A stretch of DNA of 33,914 bases from an uncultured Burkholderiales bacterium (GCA_937944385.1 CALDYQ010000019.1:1-33914), one strand, 5' to 3'. Positions 7,195 through 15,625 are shown, numbered from the stretch's first letter. The notes: a model not told the origin generated them from the sequence alone. Program-made: numbers and translations.

Positions 7195-10100
7195 TCACAT
7201 ATTGCGCCGGTACTGGCCGCCCACCTCGAACAGTGCCTGCGTGATCTGCCCCAGCGAGCAGCAGCGCACCGCATCCATCAGCACCTCGAAGACGTTGCGG
7301 TTTTCGATGACGGCGTCTTTCAAGCGCTGCAGCATCGCCGGCGCTTCGTGCGCATGGCGGGCGTGGAAGTCGCGCAGGCGCCGCAGTTGTGACTGCTTTT
7401 CCTCTTCGGTGGAGCGGGCCAGCTCCAGCGACTCGGGGATCGGATCGCCGTGCGGATTGCGGAAGGTGTTCACCCCGATGATGGGAAGCTCGCCGCTGTG
7501 CTTGAGCATCTCGTAGTGCATGCTCTCGTCCTGGATGCGGCCGCGCTGGTAGCCGGTCTCCATCGCGCCCAACACGCCGCCACGCTCGCTGATCGATTCA
7601 AACTCGCGGAGCACGGCCTCTTCGACCAGATCCGTCAGCTCCTCGATCACGAAGGCGCCTTGATTCGGGTTCTCGTTCTTTGCGAGCCCCCATTCGCGGT
7701 TGATGATGAGCTGGATCGCCATCGCGCGGCGGACCGATTCCTCGGTCGGCGTGGTGATCGCCTCGTCATAGGCGTTGGTGTGCAGGCTGTTGCAGTTGTC
7801 ATAGATGGCGATCAGCGCCTGCAGCGTGGTGCGGATGTCGTTGAAGGCGATCTCCTGCGCATGCAGGCTCCGGCCACTGGTCTGGATGTGGTATTTGAGT
7901 TTTTGGCTGCGTTCGTTCGCGCCGTATTTCTCGCGCATCGCCACCGCCCAGATGCGGCGCGCCACACGTCCGAGCACGGTGTATTCCGGGTCCATCCCGT
8001 TCGAGAAGAAGAACGAGAGATTGGGCGCGAAATCATCGATGTGCATCCCGCGCGCGAGATAGGCCTCGACGAAGGTGAAGCCATTGGCGAGCGTGAAGGC
8101 GAGCTGGCTGATCGGGTTCGCGCCGGCCTCGGCGATGTGATAGCCCGAGATCGAGACCGAGTAGAAATTGCGCACCCGGTGCTGGACGAAATATTCCTGG
8201 ATGTCGCCCATCACCTTGAGTGAGAACTCGGTGGAGAAGATGCAGGTGTTCTGGCCCTGGTCTTCCTTGAGGATGTCGGCCTGCACCGTGCCGCGCACGT
8301 TCTCGAGCGTCCAGGCCCGAATCTTCGCGATCTCGTCATCGGTGGGCTCGCGGCCGTTTTCCGCGCGGAACTTCTCGATCTGCTGGTCGATCGCGGTGTT
8401 CATGAACATCGCAAGGATCGTGGGCGCCGGTCCGTTGATGGTCATCGACACCGAGGTCTCGGGCGCGCACAGGTCGAAGCCCGAGTAGAGCACCTTCATG
8501 TCCTCGAGTGTGGCGATCGACACGCCGGAATTGCCCACCTTGCCGTAGATGTCGGGCCGCTCGGCCGGGTCATGCCCATAGAGCGTGACCGAGTCGAAAG
8601 CGGTCGAGAGCCGCTTGGCGGGCATCCCCTCGCTCACCTTCTTGAAGCGGCGGTTGGTGCGGAAGGCGTCGCCCTCGCCGGCGAACATGCGGGTGGGGTC
8701 CTCGTTCTCCCGCTTGAAGGCGAACACGCCCGCGGTGAACGGAAAGCTCCCAGGCACGTTCTCGAGCAGGAGCCAGCGCAGGAGGTCGCCTTCGTCCGAG
8801 TAGCGGGGCAGCACGACCTTGCGGATCTTGGTGCCCGAGAGCGTGGTGTGCGTGAGCCGTGTGCGGATCTCGCGGTCGCGGATCTTCACCACATACTCGT
8901 CACCGGCATAGGCGCGCACCGTGTCCGGCCACATGGCGAGGAGCTTGGCCGAGCGCGGATCGAGCGCCTGGGTGCGCTCGGACTCGAGGGCCGCGAGCGC
9001 CGTATCCGCGGCGTCCGAGCCCCCCGCTGCCTTGAGCAGCGCGCGGGCGCTTTGCAGGTGCTGCCGTTCGCGGGCGACCTGCGCCTGTCGCTCGGCCCAG
9101 CGGCGGTAGCCGCGTACGGTGTCGGCGATCTCGGCCAGATAGCGCGTGCGGGCGGCCGGTACGATCGGCTGCGTGGCAGAGGAGGCGCGAACCGTGACCC
9201 TGGGCAGCGCGCCCGGGTGCTGGGCCTTGGCGAGGCGTGGCGCGAGCGTGTCGAAGATGGCCTGATAGAGCGCAGTGACCCCGTCGTCGGCAAAGCGGCT
9301 CGCCATCGTGCCAAAGACGGGAAGCTGCTCGGGCGGCGTCTGCCAGAGCGCGCGGTTTCTCTGCACCTGCTTGCGCACGTCGCGCAGGGCATCGAGCGCG
9401 CCCTTGCGATCGAACTTGTTGATCGCCACGAAGTCGGCGAAGTCGAGCATGTCGATCTTCTCCAGCTGGCTCGCGGCGCCGAACTCGGGCGTCATCACAT
9501 AGAGCGAGTGATCCACGAGCGGCACGATCGCAGCGTCACCCTGGCCGATGCCCGAGGTTTCGACGAGGATCAGGTCGAAGCCGGCGCACTTGCAGGCGGC
9601 GATCGCCGGGGCGAGGGCGGCCGAGATCTCCGAGCCGCCGGCGTCCCGTGTGGCGAGCGAGCGCATCATGATGTTCGGATGATCGATCGCATTCATGCGG
9701 ATGCGGTCGCCGAGCAGCGCGCCGCCCGTCTTGCGGCGCGAGGGGTCGACCGAGAGGATCGCGATCGCGAGGCGGTCGCCCTGGTCGATGCGAAAGCGCC
9801 GCACGAGCTCGTCGGTGAGCGAGGATTTGCCCGCCCCACCGGTGCCGGTGATGCCGAGCACCGGGGTCGTGGGCGCCTTCGCCGCCTCGGTGAGCCGCGC
9901 GAGATCGGCCGCGGACACCGCGCCGGATTCGAGCATGGTGATCCAGCGGGCGAGAGCCCGCCGGTCGCCCGCGGCGAGGGCATCGAAGCTCGCCCGCTCG
10001 GCAGCGAGGTCGTAGTCGCAGGCCTCGACCATGTGGTTGATCATGCCCTGCAATCCCATCTGGGCGCCGTCCTCGGGCGAGAAGATGCGGCTGACGCCGT

Positions 10101-10443
10101 AGGCGTGCAGTTCGGCGATCTCGGCGGGCACGATGACGCCGCCGCCGCCGCCGAAGACCTTGATATGCCCGGCATCGGCCTCGCGCAGGAGGTCGATCAT
10201 GTACTTGAAGTATTCGACGTGGCCGCCCTGGTAGCTCGAGATCGCGATGCCGTGGACGTCTTCCTGGAGCGCGGCTTCGACCACCTCGCGCACACTCCGG
10301 TTGTGGCCCAGGTGGATGACCTCGCAGCCGGTCGCCTGCAGGAGGCGGCGCATGATGTTGATCGCGGCATCATGACCGTCGAAGAGGCTCGCGGCAGTGA
10401 CGAAGCGGACGCGGTGGCGCGATCGATACGGGACGACATTCAT
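7195..10443 (-). CDS. icmF: Fused isobutyryl-CoA mutase IcmF
   Basis: This 1082-residue adenosylcobalamin enzyme interconverts isobutyryl-CoA and n-butyryl-CoA (some members also isovaleryl/pivalyl-CoA) and carries its own GTPase chaperone. Domain order seen: a B12-binding domain (about 12-145) with DGHDAA, whose His24 is the lower axial cobalt ligand; a MeaB-like G domain (about 190-430) with P-loop [21 protein letters not shown] and NKFD; a linker with coiled-coil character; and a mutase TIM-barrel (about 540-1080). Length matches family members (about 1090). I chose the ATG giving [19 protein letters not shown]; a longer in-frame extension runs across the intergenic palindrome. No other acyl-CoA genes are adjacent. 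Leucine codons change along the gene: the last 90 or so codons use CTG/TTG, the N-terminal two thirds often CTC. Confidence 0.95.
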   Translation of the reverse strand: MNVVPYRSRHRVRFVTAASLFDGHDAAINIMRRLLQATGCEVIHLGHNRSVREVVEAALQEDVHGIAISSYQGGHVEYFKYMIDLLREADAGHIKVFGGGGGVIVPAEIAELHAYGVSRIFSPEDGAQMGLQGMINHMVEACDYDLAAERASFDALAAGDRRALARWITMLESGAVSAADLARLTEAAKAPTTPVLGITGTGGAGKSSLTDELVRRFRIDQGDRLAIAILSVDPSRRKTGGALLGDRIRMNAIDHPNIMMRSLATRDAGGSEISAALAPAIAACKCAGFDLILVETSGIGQGDAAIVPLVDHSLYVMTPEFGAASQLEKIDMLDFADFVAINKFDRKGALDALRDVRKQVQRNRALWQTPPEQLPVFGTMASRFADDGVTALYQAIFDTLAPRLAKAQHPGALPRVTVRASSATQPIVPAARTRYLAEIADTVRGYRRWAERQAQVARERQHLQSARALLKAAGGSDAADTALAALESERTQALDPRSAKLLAMWPDTVRAYAGDEYVVKIRDREIRTRLTHTTLSGTKIRKVVLPRYSDEGDLLRWLLLENVPGSFPFTAGVFAFKRENEDPTRMFAGEGDAFRTNRRFKKVSEGMPAKRLSTAFDSVTLYGHDPAERPDIYGKVGNSGVSIATLEDMKVLYSGFDLCAPETSVSMTINGPAPTILAMFMNTAIDQQIEKFRAENGREPTDDEIAKIRAWTLENVRGTVQADILKEDQGQNTCIFSTEFSLKVMGDIQEYFVQHRVRNFYSVSISGYHIAEAGANPISQLAFTLANGFTFVEAYLARGMHIDDFAPNLSFFFSNGMDPEYTVLGRVARRIWAVAMREKYGANERSQKLKYHIQTSGRSLHAQEIAFNDIRTTLQALIAIYDNCNSLHTNAYDEAITTPTEESVRRAMAIQLIINREWGLAKNENPNQGAFVIEELTDLVEEAVLREFESISERGGVLGAMETGYQRGRIQDESMHYEMLKHSGELPIIGVNTFRNPHGDPIPESLELARSTEEEKQSQLRRLRDFHARHAHEAPAMLQRLKDAVIENRNVFEVLMDAVRCCSLGQITQALFEVGGQYRRNM

Positions 10444-10501
10444 GGGCAGCACTCCGGGCGTTCCGTGGGGTGTGCATTTTCGCAAGATTGGGCGCGCAAA
10501 G

Positions 10502-10517
10502 TTGACGTACACGTCAA
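10502..10517. promoter_or_regulatory. 16-bp palindrome between icmF and usp, probable operator
   Basis: TTGACGTACACGTCAA is a perfect inverted repeat (TTGACGT, 2-bp centre, ACGTCAA). The symmetry extends outward as GCAAA/TTTGC with a one-base bulge. It lies 59 bp upstream of icmF and 113 bp upstream of the stress protein gene. The ACGT-NN-ACGT core resembles operators described by comparative genomics for MerR-type LiuR regulators of branched-chain acyl-CoA catabolism. That match is from memory and untested. It is not an FNR box, because the half-sites are 6 rather than 4 bp apart. Confidence 0.6.
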
Positions 10518-10614
10518 TTTGCAACCGCCAGTCGCGGGCTGGGGGGCGGGGCTTGGACGTGCGCAAGATCAAGACGAGCGCCCCCATCCGGGCTCACAAT
10601 GCGCTCCCCACATC

Positions 10615-10628
10615 ACCACGGAGGTGGT
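10615..10628 (+). promoter_or_regulatory. RBS hairpin before usp
   Basis: ACCAC (10615-10619) and GTGGT (10624-10628) can pair around a GGAG loop that is part of the Shine-Dalgarno GGAGG. The start codon follows at 10630. The small stem could modulate ribosome access, but five base pairs is weak evidence. Confidence 0.3.
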
Positions 10629-10629
10629 C

Positions 10630-11070
10630 ATGTTCAAACGCATTCTCGTTCCGGTCGACGGCTCGGAGCTCTCGACCCGCGCGGCACGGCTCGCGGTCCA
10701 GCTCGCACGCGAGCAGGGCGCGGAGATCGTCGTGCTCCACGCCGAGCAGCCATCGGCCCCGGCCTTCATCGATGTGGTGCACCTCGATCGGGAAGTCCGC
10801 GAGGCCCTCGAACGGGCCGCGCATGAGGCTACCAAGAAGATCCTGGGGGATGTCGTGGCGCTGGCCGAGGCCGAAGGCGTCACCGCAACGACGGCCGCCG
10901 GTGTGACCAACCAGCCGGACGTGCTGATCAGCCAGACCGCGCGCGACCGTGGCTGCGACCTGATCGTGATCGCGACCCACGGCCGGGGCTCACTCGGCCG
11001 CCTACTCATGGGCAGCGTCACCGTGCGCGTGCTGGAGACGAGCGAGGTGCCCGTGCTCGTCGTCCGGTGA
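10630..11070 (+). CDS. Universal stress protein (UspA family)
   Basis: This 146-residue single-domain Usp begins FKRILVPVDGSELSTRAARLA, the usual first strand and helix. Its C-terminal ATP-binding signature is ATHGRGSLGRLLMGS, where the first glycine of the G-x2-G-x9-G(S/T) motif is replaced by alanine; the other glycines and the serine are present. ATP binding is therefore likely. Such proteins help cells survive stress and anaerobiosis, but the specific role here is unknown. It is divergent from icmF and precedes the FNR-like gene by 266 bp. The start follows a good GGAGG. A much longer in-frame extension antisense to icmF has no recognisable domain. Confidence 0.93.
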   Translation: MFKRILVPVDGSELSTRAARLAVQLAREQGAEIVVLHAEQPSAPAFIDVVHLDREVREALERAAHEATKKILGDVVALAEAEGVTATTAAGVTNQPDVLISQTARDRGCDLIVIATHGRGSLGRLLMGSVTVRVLETSEVPVLVVR

Positions 11071-11097
11071 GCGAACGCGGATCGATTCGCCGCGCTG

Positions 11098-11115
11098 CCC
11101 GATCACCGGATCGGG
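11098..11115 (+). terminator. Possible terminator after usp
   Basis: CCCGATC and GATCGGG form a perfect 7-bp stem with a 4-nt loop, 28 bp after the usp stop. The following sequence is only moderately T-rich (TTGGGCTTGCGTT). It is therefore either a weak intrinsic terminator or a 3'-stabilising hairpin. Confidence 0.45.
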
Positions 11116-11336
11116 TTGGGCTTGCGTTGGCTTCTCTCCGCCCGTCGCCCTTCGCCCCTCGCCTCCGCCTGCCGGCTCCTCACCCGAGACGCGACGTATC
11201 CGCGCGGCGTTACAATCCGTTACCGAGCGTCACTGCCCGTTCAACGCCGCGCGCGATGAGCGCGACATAGTTCTGCCCTGCGTCAACGCTGAACCGGATT
11301 GCCGCCAGAGCGGGATCCGCGCAAGGGAGAACCATC

Positions 11337-12053
11337 ATGCTGCACACCACGGATCACGTCGTCGAGAACGTCCTTCGCGCATCGAGTGATGCGCCATCGC
11401 ACGCCGGAGCGATCGAGCAGATCGCCGCCGTGGGTCGCGCGCGGCTTCTGACTGCGGGGACCACGGTCCACCGCGCTGGCGAGCTTTTCCGCTCGGTCTT
11501 CCTGCTCCGTTCGGGTGCGACCAAGCGCCTCCTGATCCAGGAGGACGGTCGCGAACAGATTCTTGGTTTCCAGATGCCGGGGGACCTGATCGGGCTCGAG
11601 TCCATCCACGCCCGCACGCATAGCACCACGGTCGTGGCCATGGATCTGTGCTCGGTGATCGAGATCCCCTACGACGCGCTGGAGGCGCTCGCACTCGAGA
11701 ATGCCGAGGTCCGGAAGCTGCTCTTCCAGCGGCTGGGCATGGCGCTGCGCGAAGAGTACGGCTGGATGGCCGCCCTCGGGCAGATGAATGCCGAGGAGCG
11801 CGTAGCCGCGTTCCTGCTGGACCTCTCGCGCCGCTTCGCTGCGCGCGGCTTTTCGCCGCGGCGCTTCATGCTCCGGATGACCCGTGCCGAGATCGGCTGC
11901 TTCCTCGGGCTCACGCTCGAGACCGTGAGTCGCGTCTTCTCGCGCTTCCAGCGGAGCGGGCTGATCCGGTCCGACCGGCGAGAGATCGAACTGCTCGACC
12001 TGAACGCGCTCGCGCGGCTTGCGCTGGCCACCTCGGCTGCGCCGTTGAACTGA
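11337..12053 (+). CDS. FNR/FixK-like transcription regulator lacking Fe-S cysteines
   Basis: This 238-residue Crp/Fnr-family activator closely follows the FNR layout: a cyclic-nucleotide-binding-like beta roll (about 30-125), a dimerisation helix with NAEERVAAFLLDLSRRFAARGFSPRRF, and a helix-turn-helix whose recognition helix has TLETVSR. Glu195, Ser198 and Arg199 are the residues by which FNR reads TTGA(T/C)...(A/G)TCAA. It has no cysteine in the N-terminal region. The position of FNR Cys122 is an isoleucine (VIEIP for VCEIP), and its only cysteines, 105 and 188, are elsewhere. An upstream in-frame TAG at 11268 rules out a missed N-terminal cluster. It should thus not sense oxygen through a [4Fe-4S] cluster and resembles FixK. 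Start: ATG with AAGGGAGA. A lone GTCAA half-site lies at 11282-11286, and a TACAAT that could be a -10 at 11211. Confidence 0.9.
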   Translation: MLHTTDHVVENVLRASSDAPSHAGAIEQIAAVGRARLLTAGTTVHRAGELFRSVFLLRSGATKRLLIQEDGREQILGFQMPGDLIGLESIHARTHSTTVVAMDLCSVIEIPYDALEALALENAEVRKLLFQRLGMALREEYGWMAALGQMNAEERVAAFLLDLSRRFAARGFSPRRFMLRMTRAEIGCFLGLTLETVSRVFSRFQRSGLIRSDRREIELLDLNALARLALATSAAPLN

Positions 12054-12135
12054 CACGGTCCTTCAATCGCGTCCTCCGTCCCTCCCGAGTGATGCGGGCA
12101 CCCGGGCTTGCTCGCGACGATGAAGCAGCGCTTCC

Positions 12136-14217
12136 TCAGGCGCCTGAGCCGGCCCGACGTCGGGTGGCCTGCGTGAGCGCCTGCACGAGCTCCCCCACAG
12201 TCCAGGGCTTGCGCAGGAATCCGTCCGCGTCGGCATCGTCCAGCCTGAGCGGCAACGCATCGCGCGCATAGCCCGAGGTAAAGATCACCGGCAGGTCGGG
12301 CCGCTTCCTGCGCAGCGCCCGCATGACCGCGGGCCCAGTCTCGCCCCGCGCGAGCACCACGTCCGAGATCACCACATCGATGTCCGGCATCTGCCGCAGC
12401 CGTGCCAGCGCCTGCCGTCGGTTTGCGGCCACGAGCGGCTGGCAGCCGAGCGCACGCAGCTGGTGCGCAGTCACGGCGCGCACGTCCGGGTCGTCCTCGA
12501 TCACGAGCACGGTGAGCGCACGCTCCGTGGTCGCCTCGGCCGGGCGGACAGCCGGGGCCGGCTGCGGTCGGCTAGCGATACGCGGCAGATACAGGGTGAC
12601 CAGCGTGCCCTGCCCCGGCGCGCTCTCGAGCGCGATGTGTCCCGCCGACTGCCGGACGAAGCCGTAGACCATCGAAAGCCCGAGTCCGCTTCCCTTGCCG
12701 GGCGCCTTGGTCGTGAAGAACGGTTCGAACGCGCGGTCGAGTGTCTCGGCACTCATGCCCTCGCCGTTGTCGCGAACCCGGACCCGCACGCAGGTGCCAT
12801 CGGAAGCGCCCGCGCCCAGGAGCAGCCATTTCGCCTCGGGCGGCGGAGGCGCGCAATCCACCGAGAGCATGAGCCGTCCCCCGCGGGGCATCGCGTCACG
12901 CGCATTCACTGCAAGGTTGAGGAGCGCGGTCTCCAGTTGGCCGGCGTCGACGAGGGCGACCGGTGGGCCGTCGGCTCCGTCGGGCGTCTCGACCACGATC
13001 TCGATTGCGCCGCCCAGCGTGCGGTCGAGCAGTTGCACGAAGCCTCGCAGGAGTTCCGCCACGTCGACCGCCCGCGGTTGCAGCGTCTGCCGGCGGGAGA
13101 AGGCGAGCAGCTTGCCGGTGAGCTCGGCGCCTCGGCGGGCGGCCCGCTGGCCGGCCGCGATCGCTCGGCGGGCGAAGTCGTCGTTACCGAGTTGGTCTTG
13201 GAGGATCTGCAGATTGCCCGAGATCACCGTCAGCAGATTGTTGAAGTCATGCGCGATGCCGCCGGTCAACTGGCCGATCGACTCGAGCCGCTGCGATTGC
13301 AGGAGCTGCGCCTCGGTCCGGGCGCGGATGAGCGCCGAGGCGAGGATGTTCGCTGCCGCCTCCACGAAAGCCAGGTCATCGGATGAGAGGGAGTGCGGCT
13401 GCCGATTGGCGACCACGAGCACGCCTTCCACGCCGTGTTCTGCCACGACGGGTGCGGCGGCCAGGCAGGCCAACCCTTGCGCGCGCATCAGCTGGCACAC
13501 CGGCGTCGTCGACAAGGACGTGTCCCCGACCAGGAGCGGCACCCCGGTCGTGAGCACCTGGGCAGCAACCTGCGCGGCGTCGAGCGGCACCCGCTCGCCC
13601 GCGAGGCCGGCTGCCGGCTCGCCGTCGGCATCGCTGCAAAGAAGCGAGTCGGCTTCTGCGCGCACGAAGCGCACCGCCAGATCCGCCACGAGTGCGCTCC
13701 GAAGCGCCCTCAGCACGTCGCGGCTGCGCTCGGCGGCGGTGCCCTGGCGCAGGCACTGCAGACTGATCTGGGCCAGGGCCTGGGCGCGGCGCAGTTCCCG
13801 CTCGGTGCGCCGGGCGACCGCACGCTCGGTCACATCCCGCACGATGCAGATGATGTCGCGGTTCTCGCCCTCGCTCGGCGCGAGCGACACCTCGACCGGA
13901 AACTCACGCCCATGCAGGGTCGTGGCCCGCAATTGCAGACCCAGGCCCATCGGCCGGGGCGTCGGCCGCTCGCGGTAGCGCTCGCGCAGCGCGCGGTGCT
14001 CGGGCCTCAGGCTCGGTGGGATCAGCTCTTCGATCGTGCGCCCTGCAAGACCCGCCAGGCCAGCCTCGAACAGCCGGTCGGCCGCCGGGTTGGACAGGCG
14101 GATCCGTCCGTCCGGGGCGACGATGAGAATGCCATCCGGCGCGGCGGCGAAGATGCCTTCGAAGAACTTCGCCGCCGTGTCTGCGGCGCTGTCAGTCGTG
14201 CTGGCGGCGCGTGTCAT
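12136..14217 (-). CDS. Hybrid PAS-GAF sensor histidine kinase
   Basis: This 693-residue sensor kinase has no membrane segments and is predicted cytoplasmic. Domains in order: PAS (about 18-132), GAF (about 150-300), HisKA with the phospho-acceptor His323 in GGIAHDFNNLL, HATPase_c (about 425-548; N-box NLAVNARDAMP, G1 DNGEGM, F-box FEPFFTT, G2 GSGLGLSMVYG), and a C-terminal receiver (about 568-685) with Asp619 in VISDVV. PAS His74 aligns with the haem-ligating His200 of FixL, and Arg80-Tyr81 with its Arg206-Tyr207, but FixL Arg220 is Leu here. This histidine is also common in PAS domains not known to bind haem. The ATG overlaps the stop of the upstream response regulator gene (ATGA), so the pair is translationally coupled. 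Ligand unknown; oxygen, redox or haem sensing is inferred from context. Confidence 0.92.
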   Translation of the reverse strand: MTRAASTTDSAADTAAKFFEGIFAAAPDGILIVAPDGRIRLSNPAADRLFEAGLAGLAGRTIEELIPPSLRPEHRALRERYRERPTPRPMGLGLQLRATTLHGREFPVEVSLAPSEGENRDIICIVRDVTERAVARRTERELRRAQALAQISLQCLRQGTAAERSRDVLRALRSALVADLAVRFVRAEADSLLCSDADGEPAAGLAGERVPLDAAQVAAQVLTTGVPLLVGDTSLSTTPVCQLMRAQGLACLAAAPVVAEHGVEGVLVVANRQPHSLSSDDLAFVEAAANILASALIRARTEAQLLQSQRLESIGQLTGGIAHDFNNLLTVISGNLQILQDQLGNDDFARRAIAAGQRAARRGAELTGKLLAFSRRQTLQPRAVDVAELLRGFVQLLDRTLGGAIEIVVETPDGADGPPVALVDAGQLETALLNLAVNARDAMPRGGRLMLSVDCAPPPPEAKWLLLGAGASDGTCVRVRVRDNGEGMSAETLDRAFEPFFTTKAPGKGSGLGLSMVYGFVRQSAGHIALESAPGQGTLVTLYLPRIASRPQPAPAVRPAEATTERALTVLVIEDDPDVRAVTAHQLRALGCQPLVAANRRQALARLRQMPDIDVVISDVVLARGETGPAVMRALRRKRPDLPVIFTSGYARDALPLRLDDADADGFLRKPWTVGELVQALTQATRRRAGSGA

Positions 14218-14981
14218 CGGCGGGCCCCGGTCGATTCGCTCGCCGCGACGAGCATATAGCCGCCGCCGCGCACCGTCTTGATGACGTGCGCACGGCCGGC
14301 GGTGTCGCCCAGCTTGCGGCGCAGGCGGCCGATCATCACGTCGATCGTGCGGTCGAAGGGACCGGCTTCGCGGCCGTGGGTGAGCGAGAGCAGTTCGTCG
14401 CGCGAAAGCACGCGGCCGGCATGCCGCGCCAGCACGCTGAGCAGATCGAACTCGCCCGTGGTGAGCGGGATGTCGCGCCCGTCTTCGGCGGTGAGCGTTC
14501 GGCTCTCCTCGTCCAGGCGGAAGCCCGCAAAGGTGTGCTGTCGCATGCCTGAGCCGGTCGCCGCGGTGCGCCCTTCGGGCCCGGCGGCCGTGGCGTCCGG
14601 CCGGCGGACACGTCGGGCGAGGCTTCGGATGCGGGCGAGCAGCTCGCGCAGTTCGAACGGCTTGGCGACGTAGTCATCGGCCCCGACTTCCAGACCGACC
14701 ACGCGGTCGACCAGGTCGCCGCGGCCGGTGACGATGATGAGCCCGCCCTGCCACCACGTCCTGAGTGTGCGCGCCACGTCGAGCCCGTTCTCTGCACCAA
14801 GATTGAGGTCGAGCAGCACGATGTCGATCGGCGTGGCGCGGAGCGCACGGATGGCCGCTTCTCCGCTCGCGCAGGCGGACGCTGCACAGCCATTGGCTTC
14901 GAGATAGCCGACCACGAGGTCCCGGATGTCGGGGTCGTCGTCCACGACGAGCACTTGCAGAGTTGTCGCGCTCACAGACAA
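14214..14981 (-). CDS. OmpR-family response regulator
   Basis: This 255-residue two-domain response regulator has a receiver (about 8-120) with VLVVDDDPD, phospho-acceptor Asp in VLLDLNL and KPF as the conserved lysine loop. A winged-helix output domain (about 150-245) contains the OmpR-type LTTGEFDLLSVLARHAGRVLSRDEL and VRGGGYML. An Ala/Gly/Arg-rich linker joins them. It is coupled by a 4-bp overlap to the hybrid kinase, its presumed partner. Target genes are unknown; the adjacent FixK-like gene and cbb3 operons are natural candidates. The output domain is OmpR-type, unlike the LuxR-type FixJ that serves FixL in rhizobia. Confidence 0.93.
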   Translation of the reverse strand: MSVSATTLQVLVVDDDPDIRDLVVGYLEANGCAASACASGEAAIRALRATPIDIVLLDLNLGAENGLDVARTLRTWWQGGLIIVTGRGDLVDRVVGLEVGADDYVAKPFELRELLARIRSLARRVRRPDATAAGPEGRTAATGSGMRQHTFAGFRLDEESRTLTAEDGRDIPLTTGEFDLLSVLARHAGRVLSRDELLSLTHGREAGPFDRTIDVMIGRLRRKLGDTAGRAHVIKTVRGGGYMLVAASESTGARR

Positions 14982-15073
14982 GGCTGACGCATGGGAGTGA
15001 TGCGCAATGTAACCAACGCCGCCCTTAAGCGGGTGCTCCCGCGTGCTCGCGCGTGCGGTGTCGCCCGCAGTGA

Positions 15074-15451
15074 TCAGGTGCGTCCGGACTCCGAGCGCGA
15101 CTGGCAGGCGAGGCAGCGCATGGCGGTCGGATGGGCGAGCAGGCGCTCGAAGCCGATGGGTTCGCCGCAGCTCATGCAGATGCCGTAGCTGCCCGCCTCG
15201 ATGCGCTCCAGGGCCCGCTCCACGGCGAGCTGCTCCGCGGTCTCGCGCTCGATCTCCGAGAGCGCGAAGTCGGTTTCCGCCGCCCGGGTGGAATCATCGG
15301 AATCCATCACGGCGGCGGGCACACCGAGCGTGCCTTCGATGTGCAGATGCGCGTCGATGACGGCGGTCAGGCACCGCTGGCGCTCTTCGAGCAGTTTCCT
15401 GAGCGTCATCGTCTGCTCGTGGTCGAGGAGGGTGGGCGTGGCTGTGAGCAT
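15074..15451 (-). CDS. DksA/TraR-family zinc-finger protein
   Basis: This 125-residue protein has a predicted coiled coil (about 12-90) followed by a four-cysteine zinc finger, CMSC (92-95) and CLAC (113-116), with the family block GSYGICMSCGEPIGFERLLAHPTA. DksA binds the RNA polymerase secondary channel and works with ppGpp. The functional tip of DksA is DxxDxA; here the equivalent is DSDDST (50-55), so the final alanine is threonine. It is shorter than DksA (151) and longer than TraR (73). The ATG is preceded by GGAGG. It heads the minus-strand run that continues with the response regulator 92 bp away, and diverges from ccoI across an FNR-type box. Confidence 0.88.
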   Translation of the reverse strand: MLTATPTLLDHEQTMTLRKLLEERQRCLTAVIDAHLHIEGTLGVPAAVMDSDDSTRAAETDFALSEIERETAEQLAVERALERIEAGSYGICMSCGEPIGFERLLAHPTAMRCLACQSRSESGRT

Positions 15452-15537
15452 AGTGAGGCCTCCGGAGGGGGAGCGTCGTCGGGAGTACAACGGCGCGATT
15501 GGGCAGGGAGTGTCCAACATACGCAGCTGCTGCGGTG

Positions 15538-15551
15538 ATGACGCAGGTCAA
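15538..15551. promoter_or_regulatory. FNR/FixK-type box between ccoI and the DksA-like gene
   Basis: ATGAC-GCAG-GTCAA matches TTGAC-N4-GTCAA with one mismatch. It is 75 bp upstream of ccoI and 87 bp upstream of the divergent DksA-like gene, so it could serve either. On the minus strand a TATGTT that could act as a -10 lies at 15516-15521, slightly closer than ideal for class II activation. Nearby GGGTCG/CGACCC arms (15582-15597) form a hairpin in the ccoI leader. Confidence 0.5.
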
Positions 15552-15625
15552 TCGAGCGCGGGACGAGCACTTGCTCGACCGGGGTCGGCCGCGACCCGAG
15601 TCCGCGCCGCGTAGCATCCTCCCCC

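Noticed and set aside
10504-10517. FNR box reading of the icmF/usp palindrome
   Set aside because: The half-sites TTGAC and GTCAA are 6 bp apart, not 4, and the symmetry extends through ACGT, which points to another regulator family.
8572-10629. Long plus-strand open frame antisense to icmF, in frame with usp
   Set aside because: It mirrors the icmF coding strand, has low-complexity Arg/Glu/Ala/Val-rich sequence and no domain. icmF is intact on the other strand. Only the usp part is real.
12135-12148. CTCAGGCGCCTGAG palindrome at the kinase stop codon
   Set aside because: A perfect 14-bp palindrome, but it overlaps coding sequence, has no T-run and no partner site; likely chance in GC-rich DNA.
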